A stretch of DNA of 64,000 nt, taken from positions 310,001 through 374,000 of the forward strand of contig NZ_CP039692.1 in assembly GCF_005145045.1 (NCBI RefSeq), given 5' to 3'. Position 1 is the first letter of the stretch. Each line of letters starts with the position of its first letter. Below are positions 8,213 through 15,869 of this stretch, piece by piece. The DNA is from Agrobacterium larrymoorei. GTDB lineage: Bacteria; Pseudomonadota; Alphaproteobacteria; Rhizobiales; Rhizobiaceae. Under the pieces are notes generated by a model. It did no database searches and had not been told where the DNA came from. It saw only the letters and a program-made list of their open reading frames with translations. The translations under genes and the position numbers were made by a program.

Positions 8213-9565
8213 ATGGTTTTCAAACGCAAGCAAAAGCCATCGGAACAGGGCCAGATCGAGTGGTACAGCGAGGTGCCGCGTTCCATCCGCATGTATAGCG
8301 TGACGGGTCTCGCCGTTCTCTTCGCCTCCTTCGGTGGCTTCGGTTACTGGGCAGGTACGGCACCGCTCGCCTCGGCCATCATCGCGCAGGGCAGTTTCGT
8401 GGCAACCGGCAACAACAAGATCATCCAGCACCTCGAAGGCGGCATCATCAAGGAAATGATGGTGGGCGAAGGCGATGTGGTGAAGGAGGGCGATATTCTT
8501 CTCACTCTCGATAAAACGGCGGCTCTTTCCAATGAGCGTATGCTGAAGCTGAAACGCCTCCGCCTGGAAACCATCGTTACGCGCCTTCGCGCGGAGGCAC
8601 AGGGTGCCAAGGCGTTCAAGATACCGGAAATCGTCATGGTGGAAGCCAGTGATCCGGACGTCAACTCCATCATCCAGAGTCAGAATGTCGTCTTCCACAG
8701 CAAACTGAACAAGCTTGAGGAACAGCTTAATCTTACTGAGAAAAACATCAAATCCCTGGAGTTTCGCTACACCGGCTACCAAGGCCAAAAGGCCGCTTTC
8801 GAGCGTCAACAGTCACTCTTGGAGCAAGAACGCGACGCCAAGCAGAAGCTGGCGAAAGACGGCGTGATCCGCAAAACGGATATGCTGGCACTGGAGCGTG
8901 CCATTGCCGATGCAATGGGTGACATTGCCCGGCTAGATGGCGAGATGAACCAGAGCGAGGCCGAAATCGCAAAATTCAGACAGGAAGCAATTATCGCAGT
9001 GAATTCCAATAAGCAGGCTGCGTTGGATGCGCTGGAAACTGCCGAGTCCGATCTCGACAGCGTTCGCCAGCAATTGCGGGAAGCAGCCCAGGTTCTGGAC
9101 CGCACGGTTATCCGCTCGCCCGTCAATGGAACGGTCATCCGGTCCTATTATCACACCGCAGGCGGCGTCATCACCACCGGCAAGCCGATCATGGAAATCC
9201 TGCCAGCGCATGTGCCGCTTATTCTTGAAGCGCAGGTTTTGAGAACCTCCATCGACCAGTTGCATGAGGGGCAGACCGCAGCAATTCGCCTTTCCGCCCT
9301 GAACCGCCGCACTACGCCCGTGCTGAACGGAAAGGTTTTCTACGTTTCCGCCGACAGCATCGAGGAAAATGCAGGGCTTCAGGTGAAGGACGTCTACATC
9401 GTTCGCGTACAGGTGCCGGATGAGGAAATCGCAAAAGTCCACGGATTCCATCCCGTCCCCGGCATGCCCGCGGATGTGCTGATCCAGACCTCCGAGCGCA
9501 CGTTCTTCGAATATCTCGTGAAACCAGTCGAAGACAGCATGTCGCGCGCTTTCAAGGAGAGATAA
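8213..9565 (+). CDS. HlyD-family membrane fusion protein of type I secretion
   Basis: 450 residues from the ATG at 8213, preceded by AGAAGG; a TTG at 8204 overlapping the exporter stop is the alternative. A short cytoplasmic tail is followed by one membrane segment (about residues 22-42), a lipoyl/biotinyl half-motif (NKIIQHLEGGIIKEM) and a long alpha-helical hairpin of about 200 residues. The second half of the lipoyl domain contains the typical DRTVIRSPVNGTV, and the end is a beta-barrel domain. This periplasmic adaptor links the ABC exporter to an outer-membrane channel of the TolC family, which must be encoded elsewhere. The tight spacing to the exporter indicates one operon. Confidence 0.92.
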   Translation: MVFKRKQKPSEQGQIEWYSEVPRSIRMYSVTGLAVLFASFGGFGYWAGTAPLASAIIAQGSFVATGNNKIIQHLEGGIIKEMMVGEGDVVKEGDILLTLDKTAALSNERMLKLKRLRLETIVTRLRAEAQGAKAFKIPEIVMVEASDPDVNSIIQSQNVVFHSKLNKLEEQLNLTEKNIKSLEFRYTGYQGQKAAFERQQSLLEQERDAKQKLAKDGVIRKTDMLALERAIADAMGDIARLDGEMNQSEAEIAKFRQEAIIAVNSNKQAALDALETAESDLDSVRQQLREAAQVLDRTVIRSPVNGTVIRSYYHTAGGVITTGKPIMEILPAHVPLILEAQVLRTSIDQLHEGQTAAIRLSALNRRTTPVLNGKVFYVSADSIEENAGLQVKDVYIVRVQVPDEEIAKVHGFHPVPGMPADVLIQTSERTFFEYLVKPVEDSMSRAFKER

Positions 9566-9622
9566 CTCTAAAGGCGCAATAGCATTTCTCCGCACCCGCG
9601 CTATCATATCTTCAGGTCGGGG

Positions 9623-10126
9623 ATGGAGAGCGCCATGGCGGCAATGTCCGAGGTCTTGTTGCTGGTCGGTCGTCTCAACTATGTCTGGACGAACACCGAA
9701 AGCCTGCTCATTTACGTGATTGCCCATCTGTTAAAGGTCGACAAGGAGGCGGCAATCGTCGTCTTCCTCACCCTCAATACCACGCGCGCGCGCATCGACC
9801 TTGTGGAGCGTCTGGCCAAGCTGCGGCCCACGTCGGCATCCGACCGAAAAGCCATCATCAGCCTCACCTCACGGCTGACGAAAGAAGCGCGGGTGCGCAA
9901 CAAATACAATCACTGCATCTATTCATTCGATGAGAACGGCGACATTTCCAGCACGCAACTGATGCGGCTGGTGGAGGACGACAAGCAGGTTCGCTACGGC
10001 AAGGTGGAACCGGTGGACGATAATGAGATAAAGTCGCTGGAAGGCTCGATTGCCGAAATCGCTGCGATCAGCAAGGATATATGGACCTTCCTCAAGGGCA
10101 GCGAGCGCGTGTCTGCCATGTTATAA
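9623..10126 (+). CDS. Small helical protein with HEPN-like Rx4H motif
   Basis: 167 residues from an ATG at 9623 after CAGGTCGGGG; ATG 9635 is also possible. It is predicted all alpha-helical and soluble. I do not recognise the family. Residues 92-97 read RNKYNH, an R-N-x3-H (Rx4H) arrangement at the end of a helix, as in HEPN-domain ribonucleases, and Arg/Glu-rich helices precede it (residues 53-68 and 75-90). The gene is not coupled to HlyD (57-base gap). Its stop overlaps by six bases the stop of alkB, which runs the other way. HEPN membership is inference from one motif and the helical layout. Confidence 0.65.
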   Translation: MESAMAAMSEVLLLVGRLNYVWTNTESLLIYVIAHLLKVDKEAAIVVFLTLNTTRARIDLVERLAKLRPTSASDRKAIISLTSRLTKEARVRNKYNHCIYSFDENGDISSTQLMRLVEDDKQVRYGKVEPVDDNEIKSLEGSIAEIAAISKDIWTFLKGSERVSAML

Positions 10127-10780
10127 AGCGGCGTGGCGGAAGGTGAGATTGTAGCGGAAGCGTCCTGCGTCCTCATGCAATCCATCCTTCAGCGTCAGGA
10201 TACCGTGATAGAACAGACGCGACGGCCCGCCCCAGACGACGACATCGCCGTGCTGGAGTTGATACTTGCACACCGGATCCGTTCGGCTGAGGCCGCCGAA
10301 CTGGAAGGTCGCAGGCAGCCCGAGCGACACGGAAACGATGGGATTGGAAAAGTCCTTCTCATCCTTATCCTGATGCAAAGACATTTTCGCGCCCGGCTCG
10401 TAGCGATTGATGAGGCAGGCATTGGGCGTGAAATCGGGATAGCCAGCCTCCTTCGCCGCGCTTACGGCAAGCGACAAAAAGCTTTCCGGCATCGGACTCC
10501 ATGGTCTGCCTGTCTCGGGATCGCTGCGCTCATAGCGATAGCCACGGCGATCCGTCACCCAGCCATAAGTGCCGCAGTTCGTCATCGCCACGGACATGGA
10601 AAACCCTCCGGGTGTGACCATGTGACGGAACGGTGATTCCGAGGCGATACGGCCTATTTCGCCGAGCAATGTCTGTGCTTGGGGCAGCACACGACCCCGC
10701 AGCAACAACGCGCCGTCGGCCATTACTTCCAACTGGGGCCGCTTTGGCTCCAGACTTGCAAAAAGGTCATCCATCATCAT
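10121..10780 (-). CDS. alkB: AlkB, Fe(II)/2-oxoglutarate DNA demethylase
   Basis: 219 residues from the ATG at 10780, which overlaps the stop of the upstream gene as ATGA, so translation is coupled; ATG codons at 10777 and 10774 are alternatives. It aligns along its length with Escherichia coli AlkB. It has the substrate-side segment FRHMVTPGG-SMSVAMTNCG, the iron ligands in LHQDKDE (His, Asp) and a distal His in LFYHGI, and the 2-oxoglutarate-binding Arg in RYNLTFR. The enzyme repairs 1-methyladenine and 3-methylcytosine in DNA by oxidative demethylation. Its upstream partner is a Cys-rich protein and no ada gene is adjacent. Confidence 0.95.
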   Translation of the reverse strand: MMMDDLFASLEPKRPQLEVMADGALLLRGRVLPQAQTLLGEIGRIASESPFRHMVTPGGFSMSVAMTNCGTYGWVTDRRGYRYERSDPETGRPWSPMPESFLSLAVSAAKEAGYPDFTPNACLINRYEPGAKMSLHQDKDEKDFSNPIVSVSLGLPATFQFGGLSRTDPVCKYQLQHGDVVVWGGPSRLFYHGILTLKDGLHEDAGRFRYNLTFRHAAL

Positions 10781-11412
10781 GCAGCATTCCGGCTTCCAGC
10801 CTCTATGGATTGATGCAGAACCGGCGAATATCCTGCACTCAATGACTTTAATGTCGAAGGCGGGGTCAGAAGACCTTCCACGAAGGGAAGCCGGATTGCC
10901 TGCTGATAGCCGCGCGGGCTCCACTGATAAGCATTCCCTCCCGCCATCAAATAAGCTTTTCCGCCTGCCGCGATCATAGCCCCGTCCGGCAGATCCTCCA
11001 AAGGCGAAAGCAGCATGTTCACGCGCTTGCGTTTCAGCTGCAACCGCTCCCGATGCAAAACCCTGTCGATCTCTTTCGCGGATGGAGAAGAGGAGCCATT
11101 ACCTTCCGCCCATGCCGCCGCAAATTTTCCTGCCTCTTCACTGCGGCAGAGAAAGCAGGGACGATGCCCGGCGGCCAAGGCCGTCGCTTCATCGAAGAAG
11201 AACAGTTCCGTCCAGCTGCGCGTTGCCATCACATCACGCCGCACGTCCTTGTAGCTACAGCTGCATATGATCCAGGATTTCGAAGTCCACCTCCTGCTGG
11301 TCAGCGTGCGTGTATCGGGATCATGGATGATGCCGCGATTTCCCGTAAACAGCCCACGCATCGGCAGATCGAGAATCTCGCCGAATGGATCGACGCGGTT
11401 TTGGAGTGGCAT
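10777..11412 (-). CDS. Conserved Cys-rich protein coupled to alkB, Ada-like zinc site possible
   Basis: 211 residues from the ATG at 11412, which has a GGGAGGAACGAC ribosome binding site. The name and reaction are unknown to me. Cys50 and Cys52 (IICSCS) and Cys86 and Cys89 (GHRPCFLCR) could form a metal site. The stretch ELFFFDEATALAAGHRPCFLC resembles the second Cys pair of the Ada methylphosphotriester domain, in which a short helix and AAGFRPCxRC precede it. The first pair has different spacing from Ada (C-x-C instead of C-x3-C), and the gap to the second pair is longer. The gene ends in an ATGA overlap with alkB, so the two are made together. A part in alkylation repair is an inference from that coupling and the motif. 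Confidence 0.75.
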   Translation of the reverse strand: MPLQNRVDPFGEILDLPMRGLFTGNRGIIHDPDTRTLTSRRWTSKSWIICSCSYKDVRRDVMATRSWTELFFFDEATALAAGHRPCFLCRSEEAGKFAAAWAEGNGSSSPSAKEIDRVLHRERLQLKRKRVNMLLSPLEDLPDGAMIAAGGKAYLMAGGNAYQWSPRGYQQAIRLPFVEGLLTPPSTLKSLSAGYSPVLHQSIEAGSRNAA

Positions 11413-11492
11413 GTCGTTCCTCCCTCGCTTTTTTAGCAGCACACGCAGAACGACATGAGAAATAGACAGTTTTAGGGAGAAGTAATTGGGGA

Positions 11493-12284
11493 ATGCGTAA
11501 ATGTGTCGTTAAGCCTGTTGGCCCATACCCTTTACCTACCTCTCCCAAACTGCCGGAATTTGCAATGCGCCAGAAACTCTTCTCCTCCGAAAGACCGGAT
11601 GTCATCTACGCCGTTGGAGACGTTCATGGCTGCCTTGACCTGCTGCTCATGCTTCAGGCCAAGATCGATGCGGATGCGGCGCGCGAAAGCGGGACGAAGT
11701 GGATCATCATGCTTGGTGACTACGTGGATCGCGGGCCAAAATCCTCGCTGGTTCTGGAAGAACTGATGCAGCCAGTTGCGGGAAATATCCAGCGCTTCTG
11801 CCTTGCGGGAAATCACGAAGAAACCATGCTGGATTTCATTCGCAATCCCAGCCGCGATCATCTCTGGCTGGAATTCGGGGGCATCGAGACGCTGAAATCC
11901 TATGGAATCGGCAATATTCCTTCCGATAGCCAGCACTTGCGCTCACTGATCGATCAGGCAATTCCTCGCCAGCACACGGACTTCATCGCCACCCTGCCCT
12001 CGCTTCTTTCAGTACCCGGACTTTGCTTTGTCCATGCAGGCATCATCAATGGTGTTCCGCTGGATCAGCAGCACGATAAGCATTTATTGTGGGTGCGCCC
12101 AAACCAGCAGGCCGTGCCGGAAGCGCCAAACCCGTTCCTGACCGTGCATGGGCACACGCCCATCCGGCAGGTCGCACTCGTAAACAATCGCCTGAACGTC
12201 GATACCGGCGCGTTCATGACCGGTCGCCTGTCCGCGGTCAAAATCAAAAATGACGGCGCGATCACCGTCATGACCTCAGACTGA
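11493..12284 (+). CDS. Metallophosphoesterase, PPP-type serine/threonine phosphatase family
   Basis: Up to 263 residues; ATG 11493 has an AGGGAGAAG site, while ATG 11565 would give 239 residues and start nearer the domain. All PPP-family metal motifs are present in order: GDVHGC, GDYVDRGP, GNHE, FVHAG and VHGHTP. The family binds two metal ions and hydrolyses phosphoprotein phosphate or diadenosine tetraphosphate; bacterial members of this size do either, and the sequence does not tell which. It is cytoplasmic, stands alone, and is followed by a strong terminator. Confidence 0.88.
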   Translation: MRKCVVKPVGPYPLPTSPKLPEFAMRQKLFSSERPDVIYAVGDVHGCLDLLLMLQAKIDADAARESGTKWIIMLGDYVDRGPKSSLVLEELMQPVAGNIQRFCLAGNHEETMLDFIRNPSRDHLWLEFGGIETLKSYGIGNIPSDSQHLRSLIDQAIPRQHTDFIATLPSLLSVPGLCFVHAGIINGVPLDQQHDKHLLWVRPNQQAVPEAPNPFLTVHGHTPIRQVALVNNRLNVDTGAFMTGRLSAVKIKNDGAITVMTSD

Positions 12285-12297
12285 TAGACAAAGAAAA

Positions 12298-12326
12298 AGC
12301 CACCGGCTGAGCATCAACCGGTGGCT
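12298..12326 (-). terminator. Rho-independent terminator for the dehydratase gene
   Basis: AGCCACCGG (12298-12306) pairs with CCGGTGGCT (12318-12326) around an 11-base loop. Read on the minus strand it is followed by TTTTTCTTT. It lies about 40 bases beyond the stop of the leftward dehydratase gene. Confidence 0.75.
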
Positions 12327-12338
12327 ATGGATAGAACT

Positions 12339-12369
12339 GTGCCGGATTGTCTCCGGCACTTTTATTTTA
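12339..12369 (+). terminator. Rho-independent terminator for the phosphatase gene
   Basis: GTGCCGGA (12339-12346) pairs with TCCGGCAC (12352-12359) around a 5-base loop and is followed by TTTTATTTTA. It ends the rightward phosphatase transcript; its T run overlaps the stop codon of the opposing gene. Confidence 0.8.
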
Positions 12370-14187
12370 GTGGTTGTCGCGCGGCAGACCCTTGGTCTGG
12401 GCGATGCGCTGGTACTTCACCGCAGGCTCGAGTACCGCGCCTGTTTCCATTTGGCTGACGATGCCGCGCTGGATTTCCTGCCAAGGCGTCTGGTGGTCGG
12501 GGAATTTGTATCCGCCTTCCGCATTCAGCGTCTCGTAGCGCTTTGCCAGTTCTTCCGGCGAAATCAGGATATCCGCCTTGCCCTGGCCAACGTCGATGCG
12601 CACGCGGTCGCCTGTTTGCAGAATGGCAAGACCACCGCCAGCAGCGGCTTCCGGCGAAGCGTTGAGGATCGACGGGCTGCCCGAGGTGCCGGACTGACGA
12701 CCGTCGCCGATGCATGGCAGCGATGTGACGCCCTGCTTCAGCAGGTAATCCGGCGCACGCATGTTGACGACTTCCGCAGCACCCGGATAACCGATTGGGC
12801 CTGCACCGCGCATGAAGAGAACCGTGTTCGCATCGATACCGAGCGACGGATCGTCGATGCGGTGGTGGTAATCTTCCGGACCATCGAACACCACGGCCTT
12901 GCCTTCGAAGGCTTCGGGATCGTTCGGGTTGGACAGGTAACGGTCGCGGAATTCCTTGGAAATCACGCTCGTCTTCATGATGGCGGACGAGAACAGGTTG
13001 CCACGCAGCACGCGGAAACCGGCACGCTCCTTCAGCGGTTGATCGTAAGGACGGATGACCTTCTCATCTTCGATGATGGCACCACGGCAGTTATCGCCAA
13101 TGGTCTTGCCATTGACCGTCATCGCGTCTTCCTTGATGAGGCCCTGGTTCATGAGCTGGTTGACGACGGCTGGAACGCCACCGGCATGGTAATAATCTTC
13201 ACCGAGATATTCACCGGCAGGCTGAAGGTTCACGAGAAGCGGAACGTCTTCGCCATAAGTCTGCCAGTCATCGACCGTCAGCTCTACGTCAAGGTGGCGG
13301 GCAAGGCCGTTCAGGTGGATCGGTGCGTTGGTAGAGCCGCCGATTGCCGAGTTGACGCGGATGGCGTTGATGAAGGCATCCTTGGTCATGATGTCGGAAG
13401 GCTTCAGGTCTTCCTTGACCATCTCAACGATACGCAGACCGGTCAAATAGGACACTTCCTGACGGTCGCGGTACGGAGCCGGAATAGCGGCAGAGCCCGG
13501 AAGCTGCATGCCCAGCGCTTCGGCCAGCGAATTCATGGTCGTTGCCGTACCCATGGTGTTGCAGTAGCCGGTGGACGGTGCGGAAGACGCAACGAGCTTT
13601 ACGAAGCCCTGATAATCGATCTCGCCCTTTGCCAGAAGTTCGCGGGCCTTCCAGACGATGGTGCCGGAGCCGGTACGCTCACCACGGAACCAGCCGTTCA
13701 GCATGGGGCCAACGGACAATGCGATGGCAGGAATGTTCACGGTGGCCGCCGCCATCAGACAGGCAGGCGTGGTCTTATCGCAACCGATTGTCAGAACGAC
13801 GCCATCGAGCGGATAGCCGTAGAGAACTTCCACGAGGCCGAGATAGGCAAGGTTACGATCCAGACCGGCGGTCGGACGCTTGCCGGTTTCCTGGATAGGG
13901 TGAACCGGGAATTCGATGGCAATACCGCCCGCTTCGCGAATGCCTTCGCGCAGACGATTTGCCAGTTCAAGGTGATGGCGGTTGCACGGAGAAAGGTCGG
14001 AGCCCGTCTGCGCGATACCGATGATCGGGCGGTCGGACTGCAATTCAGCCTGGCTGAGGCCGAAGTTCATGTAACGCTCCAGATAGAGCGCCGTCATGTC
14101 GGCGTTTGCGGGGTTATCGAACCATGCGCGAGAACGCAGTTTCCCGCCCTTGCCTTGAGTTGTGGGTAGGTTGTTCGAGTCGGTCAT
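12367..14187 (-). CDS. IlvD/Edd-family aldonate dehydratase (arabonate/xylonate type)
   Basis: 606 residues from the ATG at 14187 (GGAGA site 9 bases upstream). It belongs to the iron-sulfur IlvD/Edd dehydratases. Cluster and metal residues are visible in [13 protein letters not shown], the [12 protein letters not shown] motif and the C-terminal [21 protein letters not shown] region. The length and the segments [24 protein letters not shown] and [14 protein letters not shown] match the sugar-acid branch (L-arabonate, D-xylonate and related pentonate/hexonate dehydratases) better than IlvD of branched-chain amino acid synthesis. It would convert an aldonate to a 2-keto-3-deoxy acid. It is divergent from a sugar importer, which points to use of the imported furanose sugar or its oxidised acid. 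Confidence 0.85.
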   Translation of the reverse strand: MTDSNNLPTTQGKGGKLRSRAWFDNPANADMTALYLERYMNFGLSQAELQSDRPIIGIAQTGSDLSPCNRHHLELANRLREGIREAGGIAIEFPVHPIQETGKRPTAGLDRNLAYLGLVEVLYGYPLDGVVLTIGCDKTTPACLMAAATVNIPAIALSVGPMLNGWFRGERTGSGTIVWKARELLAKGEIDYQGFVKLVASSAPSTGYCNTMGTATTMNSLAEALGMQLPGSAAIPAPYRDRQEVSYLTGLRIVEMVKEDLKPSDIMTKDAFINAIRVNSAIGGSTNAPIHLNGLARHLDVELTVDDWQTYGEDVPLLVNLQPAGEYLGEDYYHAGGVPAVVNQLMNQGLIKEDAMTVNGKTIGDNCRGAIIEDEKVIRPYDQPLKERAGFRVLRGNLFSSAIMKTSVISKEFRDRYLSNPNDPEAFEGKAVVFDGPEDYHHRIDDPSLGIDANTVLFMRGAGPIGYPGAAEVVNMRAPDYLLKQGVTSLPCIGDGRQSGTSGSPSILNASPEAAAGGGLAILQTGDRVRIDVGQGKADILISPEELAKRYETLNAEGGYKFPDHQTPWQEIQRGIVSQMETGAVLEPAVKYQRIAQTKGLPRDNH

Positions 14188-14678
14188 TATTCTGGTCTCC
14201 AGCCGAAAGTGGCGAATGGGTACGATAATAGGAATGCGTCGAGCTTGTGGTGAACAGCGGAAAAAGGCGCTCCAAAACAGCGCGAATCGCAATCACCCGG
14301 CCAGGGACAGTGCCCTAAGTGGCTTGGCTTTTGAAAGCAGTCGCTGAGGATCGACACGAAATTTCCGCCCTGGTTCGTTCTTTTGCGCCCTGATTGCAGC
14401 GAGGAACGGTCCACACTGAGCCAACATCAGGGCTTTGATATTCATATTACTATTTCTCCTGCGAAGGAGTTGTCAAGTAAAGCAAGGGCGGGTTCCGTCG
14501 CGTCCTCGGAAAATATTTTTGAGGTAATTTATATTGTAAAATAAGGATAAATTCTCGTTTTCTCAGTTCTGAGCAGCCGTCCGGGCTTTCCATTTCGCTA
14601 AAAAGCTCTTTTCAAAGATAATACTATATGCTCATATCGATGTCGTCATAGCTGAGTTCATCTCTGGGAGGATTAAAG
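14188..14678. other. Divergent promoter region, dehydratase and ytfQ
   Basis: About 490 bases without a gene. The right half (14440-14650) is AT-rich and should hold the ytfQ promoter. A short inverted repeat, CTCCT-GCGA-AGGAG (14456-14469), lies centrally. I see no clear operator of the FadR/GntR type, although the GntR gene at 19436 is the obvious candidate regulator. Confidence 0.45.
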
Positions 14679-15638
14679 ATGAAAAAAGCAATCGCGGCAG
14701 TTACTGTCGCCTTTTCCGTATGTCTGGCATCCGGCGTTTCCGCAAAAACATTGACCGTCGGCTTCTCGCAGATCGGCTCTGAATCCGGCTGGCGCGCGGC
14801 AGAAACCACCGTTACCAAGCAGCAGGCCGAGAAGCGTGGCGTTACGCTGAAGTTTGCCGATGCCCAGCAGAAGCAGGAAAACCAGATCAAGGCTATTCGC
14901 GGCTTTATCGCACAGGGCGTCGATGCGATCTTCATCGCGCCGGTCGTTGCAACGGGCTGGGACGCCGTTCTGAAGGAAGCCAAGGAAGAGAAAATCCCTG
15001 TGATCCTTCTCGACCGCCAGATCGAAGCACCTGACAACCTCTACCTGACCGCCGTGACATCCGATCAGGTTCACGAAGGCAAGGTCGCCGGTGACTGGCT
15101 GGTGAAGGACGTCGGTTCGAAGGACTGCAAGGTCGTTGAACTTCAGGGCACCACGGGCTCCTCGCCCGCCATCAACCGCAAGAAAGGCTTCGAGGAAGCA
15201 ATCGCTTCCCACAACAACATCAAGATCGTCCGCTCGCAGACCGGTGACTTCACCCGCACAAAGGGCAAGGAAGTCATGGAAAGCTTCATCAAGGCAGAAG
15301 GCGGCGGCAAGGACATCTGCGCTGTTTACGCCCACAATGACGACATGGCTGTCGGCGCGATCCAGGCCATCAAGGAAGCTGGCCTGAAGCCCGGCACGGA
15401 TATCAAGGTCGTGTCCATCGACGCGGTTCCGGATATCTTCAAGGCAATGGCGGCTGGTGAAGCCAATGCTACCGTCGAACTGACACCGGACATGGCTGGC
15501 CCGGCATTCGATGCGCTGGACGCTTACCTCAAGGACAAGAAAGAGCCGAAGAAGTGGATCCAGACGGAATCCAAGCTCTATACGGCATCTGACGATCCAA
15601 TGAAGGTTTACGAAGCCAAGAAGGGCCTCGGCTACTAA
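14679..15638 (+). CDS. ytfQ: YtfQ-like periplasmic sugar-binding protein
   Basis: 319 residues, starting after a GGGAGG site. A Sec signal peptide ends near residue 22 (SGVSA). The mature protein follows Escherichia coli YtfQ closely: LTVGFSQIGSESGWRAAET, then ADxQQKQENQIKAIRGF, VDAIFIAPVVATGW, SGDFTRxKGKEVMESFIKAE and YAHNDDM. YtfQ captures galactofuranose, so a furanose sugar is the likely ligand. It heads a four-gene ABC importer and is separated from the ATPase gene by a palindromic repeat, which may keep binding protein levels above those of the membrane parts. Confidence 0.92.
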   Translation: MKKAIAAVTVAFSVCLASGVSAKTLTVGFSQIGSESGWRAAETTVTKQQAEKRGVTLKFADAQQKQENQIKAIRGFIAQGVDAIFIAPVVATGWDAVLKEAKEEKIPVILLDRQIEAPDNLYLTAVTSDQVHEGKVAGDWLVKDVGSKDCKVVELQGTTGSSPAINRKKGFEEAIASHNNIKIVRSQTGDFTRTKGKEVMESFIKAEGGGKDICAVYAHNDDMAVGAIQAIKEAGLKPGTDIKVVSIDAVPDIFKAMAAGEANATVELTPDMAGPAFDALDAYLKDKKEPKKWIQTESKLYTASDDPMKVYEAKKGLGY

Positions 15639-15712
15639 TAGGCGAACCAGAGCGAAGCGGCGTGTCAGCGCGCCGTTTCGCCGACTATCGACAAGGATAC
15701 AATTCTCTCCTT

Positions 15713-15783
15713 CGTCATCCTCGGGCTTGACCCGAGGATCCATGGCTCGGTGGTGGATCCTAGGGTCAAGCCCGAGGATGACG
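15713..15783. repeat. Rhizobial-type palindromic repeat (REP-like)
   Basis: Arms 15713-15742 and 15754-15783 are inverted repeats of 30 bases with one mismatch and an 11-base loop; the outer 21 bases (CGTCATCCTCGGGCTTGACCC) pair perfectly. Sequences of this type (GTCATCCTCGGGCTTGACCCGAGGATCC) are scattered between genes in many Rhizobiales genomes. Here it sits between ytfQ and ytfR and could stabilise the ytfQ message. Confidence 0.85.
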
Positions 15784-15869
15784 TCGAGTTTGGAGAAGGG
15801 CTTGTATTCGCCTTCAGAAATGGCGGGTGAGTTGCTTGGACCCGGCTTTTTTTATGCGGAAACTGCAAT

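Noticed and set aside
12370..14169. 599-codon open frame on the plus strand
   Set aside because: It is antisense to the aldonate dehydratase, which has clear family motifs; the product shows no domain.
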